From NCBI RefSeq assembly GCF_000715075.1, contig NC_134087.1, positions 102,897,161 to 102,961,160 on the forward strand: a DNA stretch of 64,000 nt. The letters are read 5' to 3'. This DNA comes from Nicotiana tabacum (lineage: Eukaryota > Streptophyta > Magnoliopsida > Solanales > Solanaceae). A program made the position numbers and the translations under genes. Shown here piece by piece: positions 35,136 through 45,227 of the stretch. Every line of letters begins with the position of its first letter. Position 1 is the stretch's first letter. The notes beneath the pieces are model-generated. The model was not told the origin of the DNA, did no database searches, and was given only the letters and a program-made list of their open reading frames with translations.

Positions 35136-36399
35136 TTCAAAATAGAAAAAACAGATAAAACAAAGAAAATTTTCTGCCCCAGTTTGGTAGCTGGGCACAT
35201 GGGTGAATGTTAAACTGAATCATTCTACCAATTATTACTAAGAATTTGAAAGTTAAGTCCTATTATCCAGGGAGGTCCTGCCAACTGACAATTATAGATC
35301 TAAGCTATATCTTCTAAAGGTATTGCTTCTGCTAAGTCCTGTTATCTAAGAGGGTTTTAAACTACATCCTATTATCCAGGAAGACCCTGAAAATCAAAAT
35401 CAAGTCTTGTCCTAAAATGACACTTTTATGACTGAATTATACTACTTTATGACAGGATTTTATGCTACATCTTGTGATCCAATGGAAATTTTTAAATCTA
35501 GGTCTCATTATTCTGGAGGGTCCTGAAAACTCCTAATTGAAACCTATTTTAAACATGCAGACCAACTTATATTCCTCTGGGGATACATTTGTGCTAAATT
35601 ATGTGACTCATGATTGTTTTGAACTTTAAACTAGGTCCCATTTTTCAGGAGGGTCCTGAAACTTACTGTCAAACCTGTTTGATGCCTGCCTTTCCTTGCG
35701 GAGAGTTCCTCCGAAACAAACGAACTTTTCTGCCCCTGTTTCAATCAAAGGACATTTTGTCAGTTTAAAATGGTGGTTAGTTGATGGCATTCGTGTTGAA
35801 GATCCTTCCACTACATTGTTTTGTTTTGAATGTCTTCTCTGCACTGGCCCTGAACCGTCTAACTTTCTGACTGACTTTCAAACCTCTGACCTTTGAATGA
35901 TCCGAGTGTTCTATACCCGAACCATTGTTTTACACCTCTGACCCCTTTAACTGAACCTTTGCATTTCCATGACATCACCAAATCATTCCCCCGATGAAAT
36001 TTCCGGTGATTCCTTGTACCCCCCTTTACATCATGTTATCCTTAGTATGCTCTGGCCACGCTATGCTTTGCAATTTTTGAAGTTGGTAGTGAACTTTGAA
36101 ATTCCTTCTTATTTGCTTAAATATAACTGACATTGGGGAACGTCTTAAAGAAATAAACCCAAAAGAAATGAAATGCAATGACTTTCAGAGTTAAAGATAA
36201 AGAAATACAAAACTGGAAGACTATGAAGAGAAAAAGAAGCGAGGCTTATCTGAGTGGAATAGCTGGTACCAATGGTCATGACATGCATTTTGGATTAATC
36301 GGCCCAATCTGTTCAACCAATCAACTTTCAAATGCCATACTTTGTTGCCCCGGAATTTCCATAACCTGATTTCTTCACCCAAATCATGACATTATTCAT

Positions 36400-36590
36400 C
36401 CTGCGGTGCCTTGGAGGGTTTCCACCAGCAGACCTCTCTCATCCGTTCGTCTCTCAACTCACTTTTGCCTTACGGTGCTCGTGAGGGTTTTCACCCATAA
36501 GACTCTCTCATTTTGATTTCTCTCAGCTCACGTTGCCTTACGGTGCCCGTGAGGGTTTTCACCAATAAGACTCTCTCATTTTTGACTTCT
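36400..36590 (-). repeat. Three-copy repeat of about 66 bp in the Ogre 3' UTR
   Basis: Three tandem units share GCCTTACGGTGCYCGTGAGG and AAGACTCTCTCATT. The first unit is the most divergent. Confidence 0.75.
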
Positions 36591-36863
36591 TTTCCCTTTT
36601 TGGACCAGAGTGTTGCCCCTGATGTGAATCACTGCTACCTGCTTGACTTGGCATTTCCCGAAGACTGATCGGAAGGTCTTTCTTTGGACCGTAACGTGGG
36701 CTTTTGGATAGGGTTAAAAAGAAAGGATATCAAAGACTCAAAACAATTCACATGTGTTCAAAATTACAACTTTCGGAATCAGATTTCTTACAACAACCAC
36801 AACTTTTGCCCCACTTTCTTGCTTGGGGACTTTTGGATTTTTATTTTGATGAGACCGAACCGT

Positions 36864-36909
36864 GAGGTTGCCTACGTATCCTTAAAAGGAATCAGGTCAA
36901 ACGTAGTTC
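36864..36909 (-). other. Two-stem hairpin motif, copy b
   Basis: Outer stem CTACGT (36872-36877) pairs with ACGTAG (36901-36906). Inner stem TCCTT (36879-36883) pairs with AAGGA (36886-36890). Confidence 0.65.
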
Positions 36910-36935
36910 ATGACATAGGAATTACTTTGTTTGTT

Positions 36936-37130
36936 GTGATTTTTCTTCTCTTTTTCTTTCTCTTCTTTTCCTTTTTTGTTTTTCCTTTTGTTGTGTTTTT
37001 TCCCCTTTTTTTCCTTTTTCTTTTCATTCTTTTCTTTCTCCTTCCATTCTTTACTTTCTCTTTTCATTCTTTCTTTCTCTTTTCTTTTTCCTTTCTATTT
37101 TTCTCTCCTTCCTTTACTTATCTTTACGCT
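36936..37130 (-). repeat. Pyrimidine-rich tract (polypurine on the element strand)
   Basis: Almost 200 bp of nearly pure C/T with runs of TTTTCTT-type units. It lies between the end of integrase and hairpin copy b. The plus-strand Phe/Ser-rich frame at 36684-37154 is an artefact of this tract. Confidence 0.85.
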
Positions 37131-37298
37131 TGTGTTTCTGATATTTGCTATTGATTCCGAAGGAGGGGTATGAAAGAAAATAAATGAGGCTCAAAGGGGT
37201 AACGAGGGATAAAGTTTTTAGATAGCAGAACAAAATACCTTCGTCATTTCAATATTTGAGACATGCCAAATACAAACAAATACAATCAAAGAAAGAAA

Positions 37299-38393
37299 TC
37301 ATACATAATATCTTTTGACTGCATCAGAATTGATAGCCATTTCTACACATTTTCCTTCCTTATCTGTCAAATACAATGCACCATTGGACAACACTCTAGT
37401 CACAACGAATGGCCCCTGCCAATTTGGGGCGAATTTTCCTTTTGCTTCAACTTGATGAGGAAGAATGTGTTTCAATACTAACTGCCCCACTTCAAATTTT
37501 TGTGGATGCACCTTCTTGTTGTATGCTCTTGCCATTCTCTATTGATACAACTGGCCATGACATACTGCTACCAGTCTCTTCTCATCGATCAAACTCAATT
37601 GTTCTAAGCGGGTTTTGACCCACTCCTCATCATCGATCTCAGCCTCCGCGACAATTCGAAGGGATAGAATTTCCACTTCTGTGGGTATCACTGCTTCAGT
37701 GCCATACACCAACGAATAAGGAGTCGCCCCTACTAAAGTACGGACAGTAGTGCGATAACCTAGCAATGCAAATGACAACTTTTCATGCCACTGCCTAGAA
37801 CCTTCCACCATTTTCTGAAGTATCTTCTTTATATTCTTGTTGGCCGCCTCAACTGCTCCGTTTGCCTTAGGGCGGTATGGAGTAGAATTACGATGTGTAA
37901 TCTTGAACTCCTGACATACCTCTTTCATCAGTTGACTATTGAGATTAGCCCCATTGTCTGTAATGATCACCTTCAGTATCCCAAACCGGAAAATGATATT
38001 TGAATGCACAAAATCAACCACTGCCTTCTTGGTTACAGACTTGAATGTTTTAGTCTCTACCGACTTGGTGAAATTATCGATGGCCACCAAAATAAACCTG
38101 TACCCGTTGGACGCTGCTGGCTCGATTGGTCCAATGACATCCATTCCCCAATCAACAAAAGGCCATGGTGTAGACATTGTATGTAATTCAGATGGTGGAG
38201 AATGAATCAAATCTCCATGCACTTGGCACTGATGACATTTACGCACTACACTGATACAATCTCGCTCCATAGTGAGCCAATAATAACCTGCCCGAAGAAT
38301 CTTCTTTGCCAGCACATCCCACTCATGTGCGGTCCACAGACTCCAGAATGTACTTCGGTCATGATAATTGCGGCCTATTTGGCATCTACACAT
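37299..38393 (-). pseudogene. Ogre integrase
   Basis: The frame 38393-37539 encodes the zinc-binding tail RKCHQCQVHGD, then MDVIGP with the first catalytic Asp (about 38141), IITDNGANL with the second (about 37958) and NGAVEAANK with the Glu (about 37850). The spacing of 35 residues between the second Asp and the Glu is the usual DD35E. The C-terminal domain follows one stop (37539) in 37535-37299 (KGKFAPNWQGPFVVTRVLS). The first 26 residues of the long frame are out of register, showing a frameshift near 38310. The catalytic triad itself is intact. Confidence 0.88.
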
Positions 38394-39060
38394 CTTAAAA
38401 ACCCAAAATCTAGAGTTCTTTTGTACAAAACTCCTCCACTGAAGAAAAATCCACTTGCCAAGCGACGAATTGTTCTCTTTTGATCACATGTGGCTTGTAC
38501 CAGATATACTCCCCTTCGGATGTATTCCTTGATATCGTGAAACCAAGGTTCGCCATCGAGTTCTTCTTCCACCATGTTATAATAAGCATGTTGATCGCGA
38601 ACCTGAATATGCAACGGGTCTACATAAGCCTTATTTGGATGATGTAACATTGACGCCAGAGTAGACAAAGCATCGACGACCTCATTGTGGATCCTCGGAA
38701 TATGCCTTAACTCTATTGATTGAAACCGTTGGCAAAGATCATGCAAGCATTGCCGATACGGTATGAGTTTTAAATCTCGTGTTTCCTATTCTCACTGAAT
38801 CTGGTGTACCAGAAGGTCCGAGTCACCCAAGACCAAGACTTCCTGGACAACCATGTCCACAGCCATCCTCAAACCCAAAATACATGCCTCATATTCCGCC
38901 ATGTTGTTAGTACTGTAGAACCGAAGTTGTGCTATAATAGGGTAATGATGCCCTGTTTCAGAAACAAGTACTGCTCCTATTCCAACACCTTTCATGTTAG
39001 CAGCACCATCAAAGAAAAGCTTCCATCCTGGCCTTTCAATATGCTCCGACTCATCAATGT
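38375..39060 (-). pseudogene. Ogre second (archaeal-type) RNase H
   Basis: The segment WKLFFDGAANMKGVGIG carries the first catalytic Asp, NNMAEYEACILGL the Glu and VLVLGDSDLLVHQIQ the next Asp. Tat-lineage elements are known for this additional RNase H next to the normal one. Two stops directly follow HQIQ (38792 and about 38786). The remainder (38746-38375) encodes RHIPRIHNEVVDALSTLAS, a typical C-terminal block with the last Asp. Confidence 0.85.
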
Positions 39061-40776
39061 GCATTACCTCTTCATCAGGGAAGTAAGTCTTCAAAGGTTC
39101 GTATTCTTCATCCACAGGATTCTCAGCCAAATGGTAGGCCAATGCTTGTGCTTTCATTGTAGTCCTAGTCACATAGATAATGTCAAATTCTGTGAGCAAT
39201 ATCTGACACTTTGTGAGCCTTCCCGTTGGCATGGGCTTCTGGAAGATATACTTCAATGGATCCAAGCGAGAGATGAGGTAAGTAGTATAAGATGACAAAT
39301 AATGTTTCAACTTCTCGGCTACCCAAGTTAGGGTGCAACATGTCCTCTCAAGCTGAGTGTAATTAATCTCGTAAGATGTGAACTTATTGCTGAGATAATA
39401 TATGGCCTGCTCCTTCCTGCCAGTAATGTCATGCTGTCCCAACACACATCCAAATGAATTGTCCAAGACTGTCAAATACAGAATCAAAGGTCTCCTTGGT
39501 TCTGGCGGGACCAACACAGGTGGGTTTGACAAGTACCCCTTTATCTTATCAGATGTTTCCTGACATTCATCTGTCCACTTGACTGCAGCATCTTTCTTTA
39601 ACAATTTGAAGATAGGCTCACAAGTTGTCGTGAGCTGAGCAATAAACCGACTGATGTAATTCAATCTTCCCAACAGGCTCATCACATCAGTCTTGTTCTT
39701 TGGAGGCGGCAATTCCTGGATGGCTTTGATTTTTGACGGGTCTAATTCAATACCTCGTCGGCTGACTATGAATCCTAGCAACTTACCAGACGGAACACCG
39801 AACGCGCATTTTGCAGGATTGAGCTTGAGATTGTACATGCGAAGCCTTTGGAAGAACTTTCTCAGATCTCTGACATGGTCAGACTGCTTTCTAGACTTTA
39901 CAATCACATAATCCACATAAACTTCGATCTCCCGGTGTATCATGTCGTGGAATATAGTGGTCATTGCCCTCATGTAGGTTGCCCCAGCATTTTTCAAACC
40001 AAATGGCATGACCTGATAACAGTACGTTCCCTAGGGCATGATGAATGCTGTCTTTTTCGCGTCTTCTTCATCCATTAAGATCTGGTGGTTGCCCGCATAA
40101 CAATTTACAAAAGAACCAACCTCATGTTTGGCATAATTACCGATCAATATATGGATGTTCGGTAGTGGGAAGTTATCTTTGGGACTCGCCTTGTTGAGGT
40201 CTCGATAATCAACACACACCCTGGTCTTTCCATCCTTCTTCAGCACAGGCACTACATTGGCTAACCAAGTGGGATACCGAGTGACCCGAATGACCTTGGG
40301 CTCAAACTGTTTGGTGACCTCTTCCTTAATTTTCACACTCATATCAGTTTTAAATTTCCTCAGCTTCTGCTTGACAGGGGGAATGCCGGATCAGTGGGCA
40401 ATTTGTGAACCACCAAGCCAGTGCTTAGACCTGGCATGACGTCATAGGACCATGCAAAAACATCATTATACTCAAATAGTTCTTTAATTATCTCCTCTCT
40501 GAGTTGTGTTTGAAGATTGACACTTATCTTAGTTTCCCGAATATTATCTTGGTCCCCTAAATTGATTGTTTCTGTATCACTCAGGTTAGTCTTGGGTTTT
40601 TCTTTAAAATGGCTTAATTCTTTACTAATCTCTTCAAAGGCTTCATCCTCATCATATTCCGATTCAACATCACACTCTCTATTTCTTGAATTACTATTTC
40701 AGAATTAGATTGGCTTTTAAGACTGGGCCGGAGATTCCGCATGCATGTCATATCATTGAAGCCAGCATAAAAAGAA
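39061..40776 (-). pseudogene. Ogre reverse transcriptase with first RNase H
   Basis: RT begins after the candidate intron with an acidic linker, then VIRVTRYPTWLANVVPVLKK, RVCVDYRDLNKASPKDNFPL and, after a stop (TAG, 40031) in the TAFIMP/GTYCY segment, MPFGLKNAGATYMRAM. The catalytic box reads YVDY at 39908-39919, so the second Asp is Tyr. The thumb (LNPAKCAFGV) and the first RNase H (LYLTVLDNSFGCVLGQHD, AIYYLSNKF) follow in one open frame down to 38792. The usual enzyme would be inactive with this box. Confidence 0.88.
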
Positions 40777-40954
40777 CTGTACAGGAAAGAAAGGAAAACA
40801 AAAATAAAACTATCAGGAAGAGAGGAAAAGAGAAATTACATTTCATTAAAATTAAAGATAACGGGGTTTATACATCCAAACGGACGGAACATTGCATCTG
40901 AATTACAACCCTGGAATAATCCAGTTAAATTGAAAGAAAATCAAAGCAAACTAC
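40777..40954 (-). other. Candidate Ogre intron between protease and RT
   Basis: The minus strand has GTAGTTTGC at 40954 and a pyrimidine-rich TTTCTTTCCTGTACAG ending at 40777, giving a 178-bp AT-rich segment with GT...AG ends. Protein-like sequence of the G-patch/protease part ends just before it and the linker to RT (ACNDMTCM-like frame) starts just after it. Ogre elements are known to splice an intron at this position. Confidence 0.6.
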
Positions 40955-40989
40955 CAAAACTCCCTCCTGGTGGGGAGATAAGTAGCTTC

Positions 40990-42664
40990 CTAATTGCTAA
41001 TCTTCGCACTGGGCCCAACAAATTGCACATCCGATTTGCTAGAACCCTCTCTAGCTTCCAGCATGTTCACATCGGCGAATATCCTCTCGAACCTTTCTAT
41101 CAAATCTCCATCCACATCAACCACCAAACTGGGAACCATCATCACTGGGCGCTTTCCGGTACCAGGCCTGACAAATGATCGGGAAAGACGCGGGACTGGC
41201 TTTGGAAGGGCCCATGCTCTTTGTTTCATTTTTCTGGCTCTTCTCATGTCTGCGATTGTGGGCTTGAACCCCAGACAAATTGTGTCCAAGTTTTTAGGAA
41301 GAGACACCGGCTGTACGATACCTTGCAGAGATGCACCCAAACCTTTTCCCGGTACGAAACAATTTTTCAACATTTCCACAGCTACCATGACTAATGCAGT
41401 AGCTACCCTTGGAGTCGGCACGCACTTCCCTTCAGAAATTTTCTCTACCGATACCGTGTCAAAAACCTGATAAACCTATGGTCCCTTGTCGTCTTCAAAC
41501 TCTATGAGCGGAACAATGGCATCATTGGGAACACACAAATTGTCTTCGTCGTGCACAACAATTTCCTGTCGATCCCATTCAAACTTGACCATTTGAGCAG
41601 AGTAGACGGGACCGCTCTTGCAGCATGAATCCAGGGTCGTCCTAACTGCAGATTGTAAGAAACAGCCACATCGAGTACCTGGAATTACATAGTAAATTCA
41701 ACTGGCCATATTGTAAGCTCGAGCACTATATCCCCGACTGAATCTTTCCCTCCACCATCGAATTCCCGAACGCAAATACTGTTCTTGTGAATTTTTTCAT
41801 CATCCACCTTCAACTTGTTCAAAGTGGAAAGAGGGCAAATATTTGCACTGGAACAATTGTCAACTAGTACCCGAGTAGCCACAGAATCTTCACATTTCAC
41901 GGTCAGATAGAGGGCTCTATTGTGCTCTGTACCCTCCACGGGCAACTCATCATCAGAAAAAGCGACTCTGTTTACCTCAAATATCTTGTTAGCTATATTT
42001 TCCAAGTGGTTTACTAAGATTTTGTCAGGAACGTGCGCTTCGTTCAAGATCTTCATCAAAGCCCGACGGTGCTAGTCTGATTGGATCAATAATAACAAGA
42101 GCGAGATCTGAGCCGGTGCCTTCCTTAACTGCACCACAATGGAATAGTTCTGTACTTTCATCTTTCTCAGAAATTCTTCTGCTTCTTCCTCGGTCACCGC
42201 TTTCTTCACAAACACTGGATTATCTTTTGAGGTCTTAGCTTTTCTCAACTCTTCGGGGCAAAGCATCTCCCCGATCGAGTCAAACCATGAGTCTCACACA
42301 CTTCTTCTTTAACCTCTTTCCCCTTGTAAGTCACTATCACTCGTTCATAATTCCATGGGACTTCCTTGCTGTTGGCTATGGGTAATTGAGTTACCGGTTT
42401 GATAATGACAGGATCTGTGTGGGCGCCCTTCACAATTACTACAGGCTTGTTCGTCATTCCTAGTACAACCACTTTCGCTCTTTCGTGTTTTCCTGCAATG
42501 TCACTTGAGGACCCTTTCTTGACCTCCACAGATGGTTCATTATTTTCCCCGTTCAACTTGATCACAAACTTCTCACTTGTTGACTTTTCAAATGGCTTAG
42601 CTTCACTAGCCCGAATCATCATGACGGTTTGCGAAGGCTTCTTAGGCTCCCCTCCCTTATGCAC
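40990..42664 (-). pseudogene. Ogre protease region with G-patch-like segment
   Basis: The frame 42664-42245 encodes the gag-pro linker ending GLTRSGRCFAP. The frame 42266-42072 continues with KKAVTEEEAEEFLRKMKVQ. The frame 42059-41685 holds the aspartic protease, whose active-site segment reads VDNCSSANICPLS (Asp codon 41859-41861); the Cys codon at 41853-41855 stands where Ogre relatives have Gly. The frame 41421-40990 carries FVPGKGLGASLQGI, a G-patch-like glycine motif found in this position in Tat elements. Stops or shifts lie at about 42260, 42072, 41685 and 41470. Confidence 0.85.
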
Positions 42665-42789
42665 TATCTCTCAATCATATTAGTCTCATGATGGGCCGGC
42701 AATGGGTTCTGGTTGATGTTGGGTGTCTCCGAGGCTTGGACCTCAATACGATTAGTATTAATGAGTTCTTGAATATCTATTTTCAATTT

Positions 42790-44499
42790 TCAGCATTTCT
42801 CTGTGTCGTGACCCGGGGTCCCTGAACAATACTCACAACTCACCAAGCGATCAATATTTCTGGGAGGGGGATTCGGCAGTTTAGCCTTGATCGGGTTTAA
42901 CATACCCAACTGTCTCAGTCGGTGGAATAGACTAGCATATGATTCTCCCAATGGAGTAAAAGTCTTCTGCTTCTGCAACATTTCATTCTTAAAGGCTTGA
43001 TTTGGCCGAAAACCTGTTCCAGAGGGATTTCTATAGGCTTTTGGGGGTGGATGGGCATTTTGTGGAGCTAGGTATGGACTTGGTGGAGCCGGCGCACGCC
43101 ATTGTGCGTTAGCAGGAGGTTAGGTATAGGTTTGTGCGTGATGGACGGAAAAATGGGGATCGGGCGGTGGGTAGTAGTGTTGTGGTGGACTATATGGAGT
43201 GTGGGGGTAAGTTTTGTGGTAGAGTCGAGGCGGGTTATAGTAACGTGGAAGGTTCCTAGATCCAACCCAAGCTCCCGACTCAATTGTAGCAACATCCTCT
43301 TTCTTCTTCTTCCCGAGTACACCTCCAGTACCGTTTTGAATGGCCTGGGTGGTTGCTTTGATTGCTGAATAACTCATGATCTTGTTGGACTTGAGTCCCT
43401 CCTCAACCATGCCTCCCATTTTTACAACTTCATTAAAGGACTTGTCCACTGCTGACACCAAGTAACCAAAATAAGTGGGTTCTAAAGACTGCAAGAAATA
43501 ATCAACCATCTCACTTTCTTTAATTGGAGGGTCAACCCTCGCTGCTTGCTCTCTCCAACGGAATCCATATTCCCTGAAGCTCTCACCGGGCTTCTTCTCA
43601 ATCTTTGTCAATGACAGATGGTCTGGGATAATTTTGAGGTTGTACTGAAAATGACAAGCAAAGGCTTGAGCCAAATCATCCCATGTGTACCACCTACTGT
43701 GATCTTGTCTGGTATACTATTCTAATGTCGATCCACTTAAACTTTGGCTGAAATATGCCATCAGCAATTCATCTCTTCCACCTGCTCCTCTCATCTTGCT
43801 ACAAAATCCTTTTAAGTGTGCTACTGGGTCACCATGCCCGTCGTACAGATCAAACTTGGGCATTTTGAACCCTGCTGGTAACTGAACATCTGGGAACAGA
43901 CATAAATCTTTATAAGCCACACTTACTTGACCTCCCAACCCCCTCATATCTCTGAACGATTGTTCTAAGCTTTTGACCTTTCTGATCATCTCTTCATGCT
44001 CGGGATTTTTGGGTGGCTTCTCGGTCTCTGCCGGGAGATCAAGATAAGGGGTGTAAGAATATGGTTCTGGGACTTTGAAGGTGGGTTCAGGGGGATAGTA
44101 CTGGTTTTCGTGAGTTTGGAACAGAGGTTCACTGGAATATCGGTGTAATGTAGCAGGTGGAGGTGCCACAAAAACAGGTGTAATTGGTGGTGGAGGGTAT
44201 GGGACTTGTTTGGGTGGTGGAGCTTGAGAAGTATGGGAAGTGGCACCATAGCATTGTTGGTAGAGGGGAAAGGCTGGAGATGAGTTCACAGTGGGAGGCT
44301 CCGGAGGTTGGGCCAATGGTGGGATATAAGCAGGGTTGGCGGGATAAACCGGTGGTGGATGCCCTTTTGCCCAGGCTTGGTACATTTCAGTCATCTGCTG
44401 CTTTAACTTATACATCTCTTCCTTCATTGCATTAACATCCAGTTCTTCCACCTCTTTTGACGGGTCAACAATACTTGTCTCCGGTTCTTGGTTGGCCAT
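42790..44499 (-). pseudogene. Ogre gag
   Basis: The ATG at 44499 gives MANQEPETSIVDPSKEVEEL, followed by a helical stretch and a long Pro/Tyr-rich region. Capsid-like sequence (MPKFDLYDGHGDPVAHLKGF, DELLMAYFSQSLSG) runs to a TAG at 43717, which replaces a Trp codon. The same frame continues at 43674-43120 (FREYGFRWREQAARVDPP). After another stop, 42981-42790 ends in the zinc knuckle CEYCSGTPGHDTEKC at 42793-42837. The stop after the knuckle also replaces a Trp codon. Confidence 0.88.
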
Positions 44500-44717
44500 A
44501 TTCAACCTGTCTTTTGATCAGGTGTTGTATGAGTGAGTTGCCAGAATGCCAATCAACTAACCGCTTTTCTGGACTCAATACATCAATAACAACCTTGTTA
44601 GCGATTAGGATTTACATAGATTGGTAACCACATTTTGGGGAATGAATGCACCTAAGCAGTTAATCGCTTCTATTATGCATTTGATCGGCTGCTTGCGTCA
44701 TCCCAGCTTTTCCATTT

Positions 44718-44878
44718 GCAACTTTCTTCTCTTTTTCCATTCTGGCCTTTGTTATTCTTTGTTTTTATCCTCTCATTTCCCTCTTGTTTTTCCATTGTTT
44801 TTCTCTTTCTTTCTTTCTTTCTTTCTTTCTTTTTTTTCTCTTGTTTTTTCCTCTCTTCTCTTTTTTTTCTCATTTGGT
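44718..44878 (-). repeat. Pyrimidine-rich tract with TTTC runs
   Basis: About 160 bp of nearly pure pyrimidine on the plus strand, including a (TTTC)n run near 44806-44830. It is polypurine on the element strand and lies between hairpin copy c and gag. Confidence 0.85.
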
Positions 44879-44894
44879 TATGGTCGAATCCTAT

Positions 44895-44946
44895 GGAGAT
44901 TGCCTACGTATCATGACCCCGCATGAATCATACCGAGCATAGTTCT
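44895..44946 (-). other. Two-stem hairpin motif, copy c
   Basis: Inner stem TCATG (44911-44915) pairs with CATGA (44922-44926). Outer stem CTACG (44904-44908) pairs with CATAG (44938-44942) with one mismatch. Confidence 0.6.
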
Positions 44947-45227
44947 AGGAGATAAGTACGAAAGTAAAAAACAATTTTTGGGATTTTCAACTTCATAAAA
45001 AGCAAACGCTTTGATTACAAAGACTCAACACTAACGAATTCCAAAAGAAACTCACAGACGCTGATGAAAAGATGAAATGCAGACTCCAACACAAACTAAC
45101 ACATTCCGACAAAAGAAAATACAGACTCGAACACAATTGACAGACTCCAGCAAAAGAAAATACAAACTCAACACAACTGACAGACTCTAACGGAAAAGGA
45201 AAGATAGACTCAAATAAAAAATCATGA

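Larger units (their letters stand above)
33736..37298 (-). other. Ogre 3' untranslated region
   Basis: About 3.5 kb without coding domains lies between integrase and PPT. It contains a tandem array (34141-35135), degenerate repeats of the type TATTATCCAGGGAGGTCCTG (35250-35660), a repeat of about 66 bp (36400-36590), a pyrimidine-rich tract and two copies of the two-stem hairpin motif (33849-33898 and 36864-36909). Long, repeat-prone 3' UTRs are known for Tat/Ogre elements. Confidence 0.8.
44500..45227 (-). other. Spacer between Ogre ORF1 and gag
   Basis: No coding domain is seen. It contains the third copy of the hairpin motif (44895-44946), a pyrimidine-rich tract (44718-44878) and a short repeat CAGACTC-type stretch around 45055-45210. 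Confidence 0.65.

Noticed and set aside
36684..37154. A Phe/Ser-rich membrane-like protein on the plus strand
   Set aside because: It is the translation of a pyrimidine-rich tract in the Ogre 3' UTR, on the strand opposite to the element.
44621..44926. Another Phe/Ser-rich plus-strand frame
   Set aside because: Same reason: it lies in the pyrimidine-rich spacer between ORF1 and gag.
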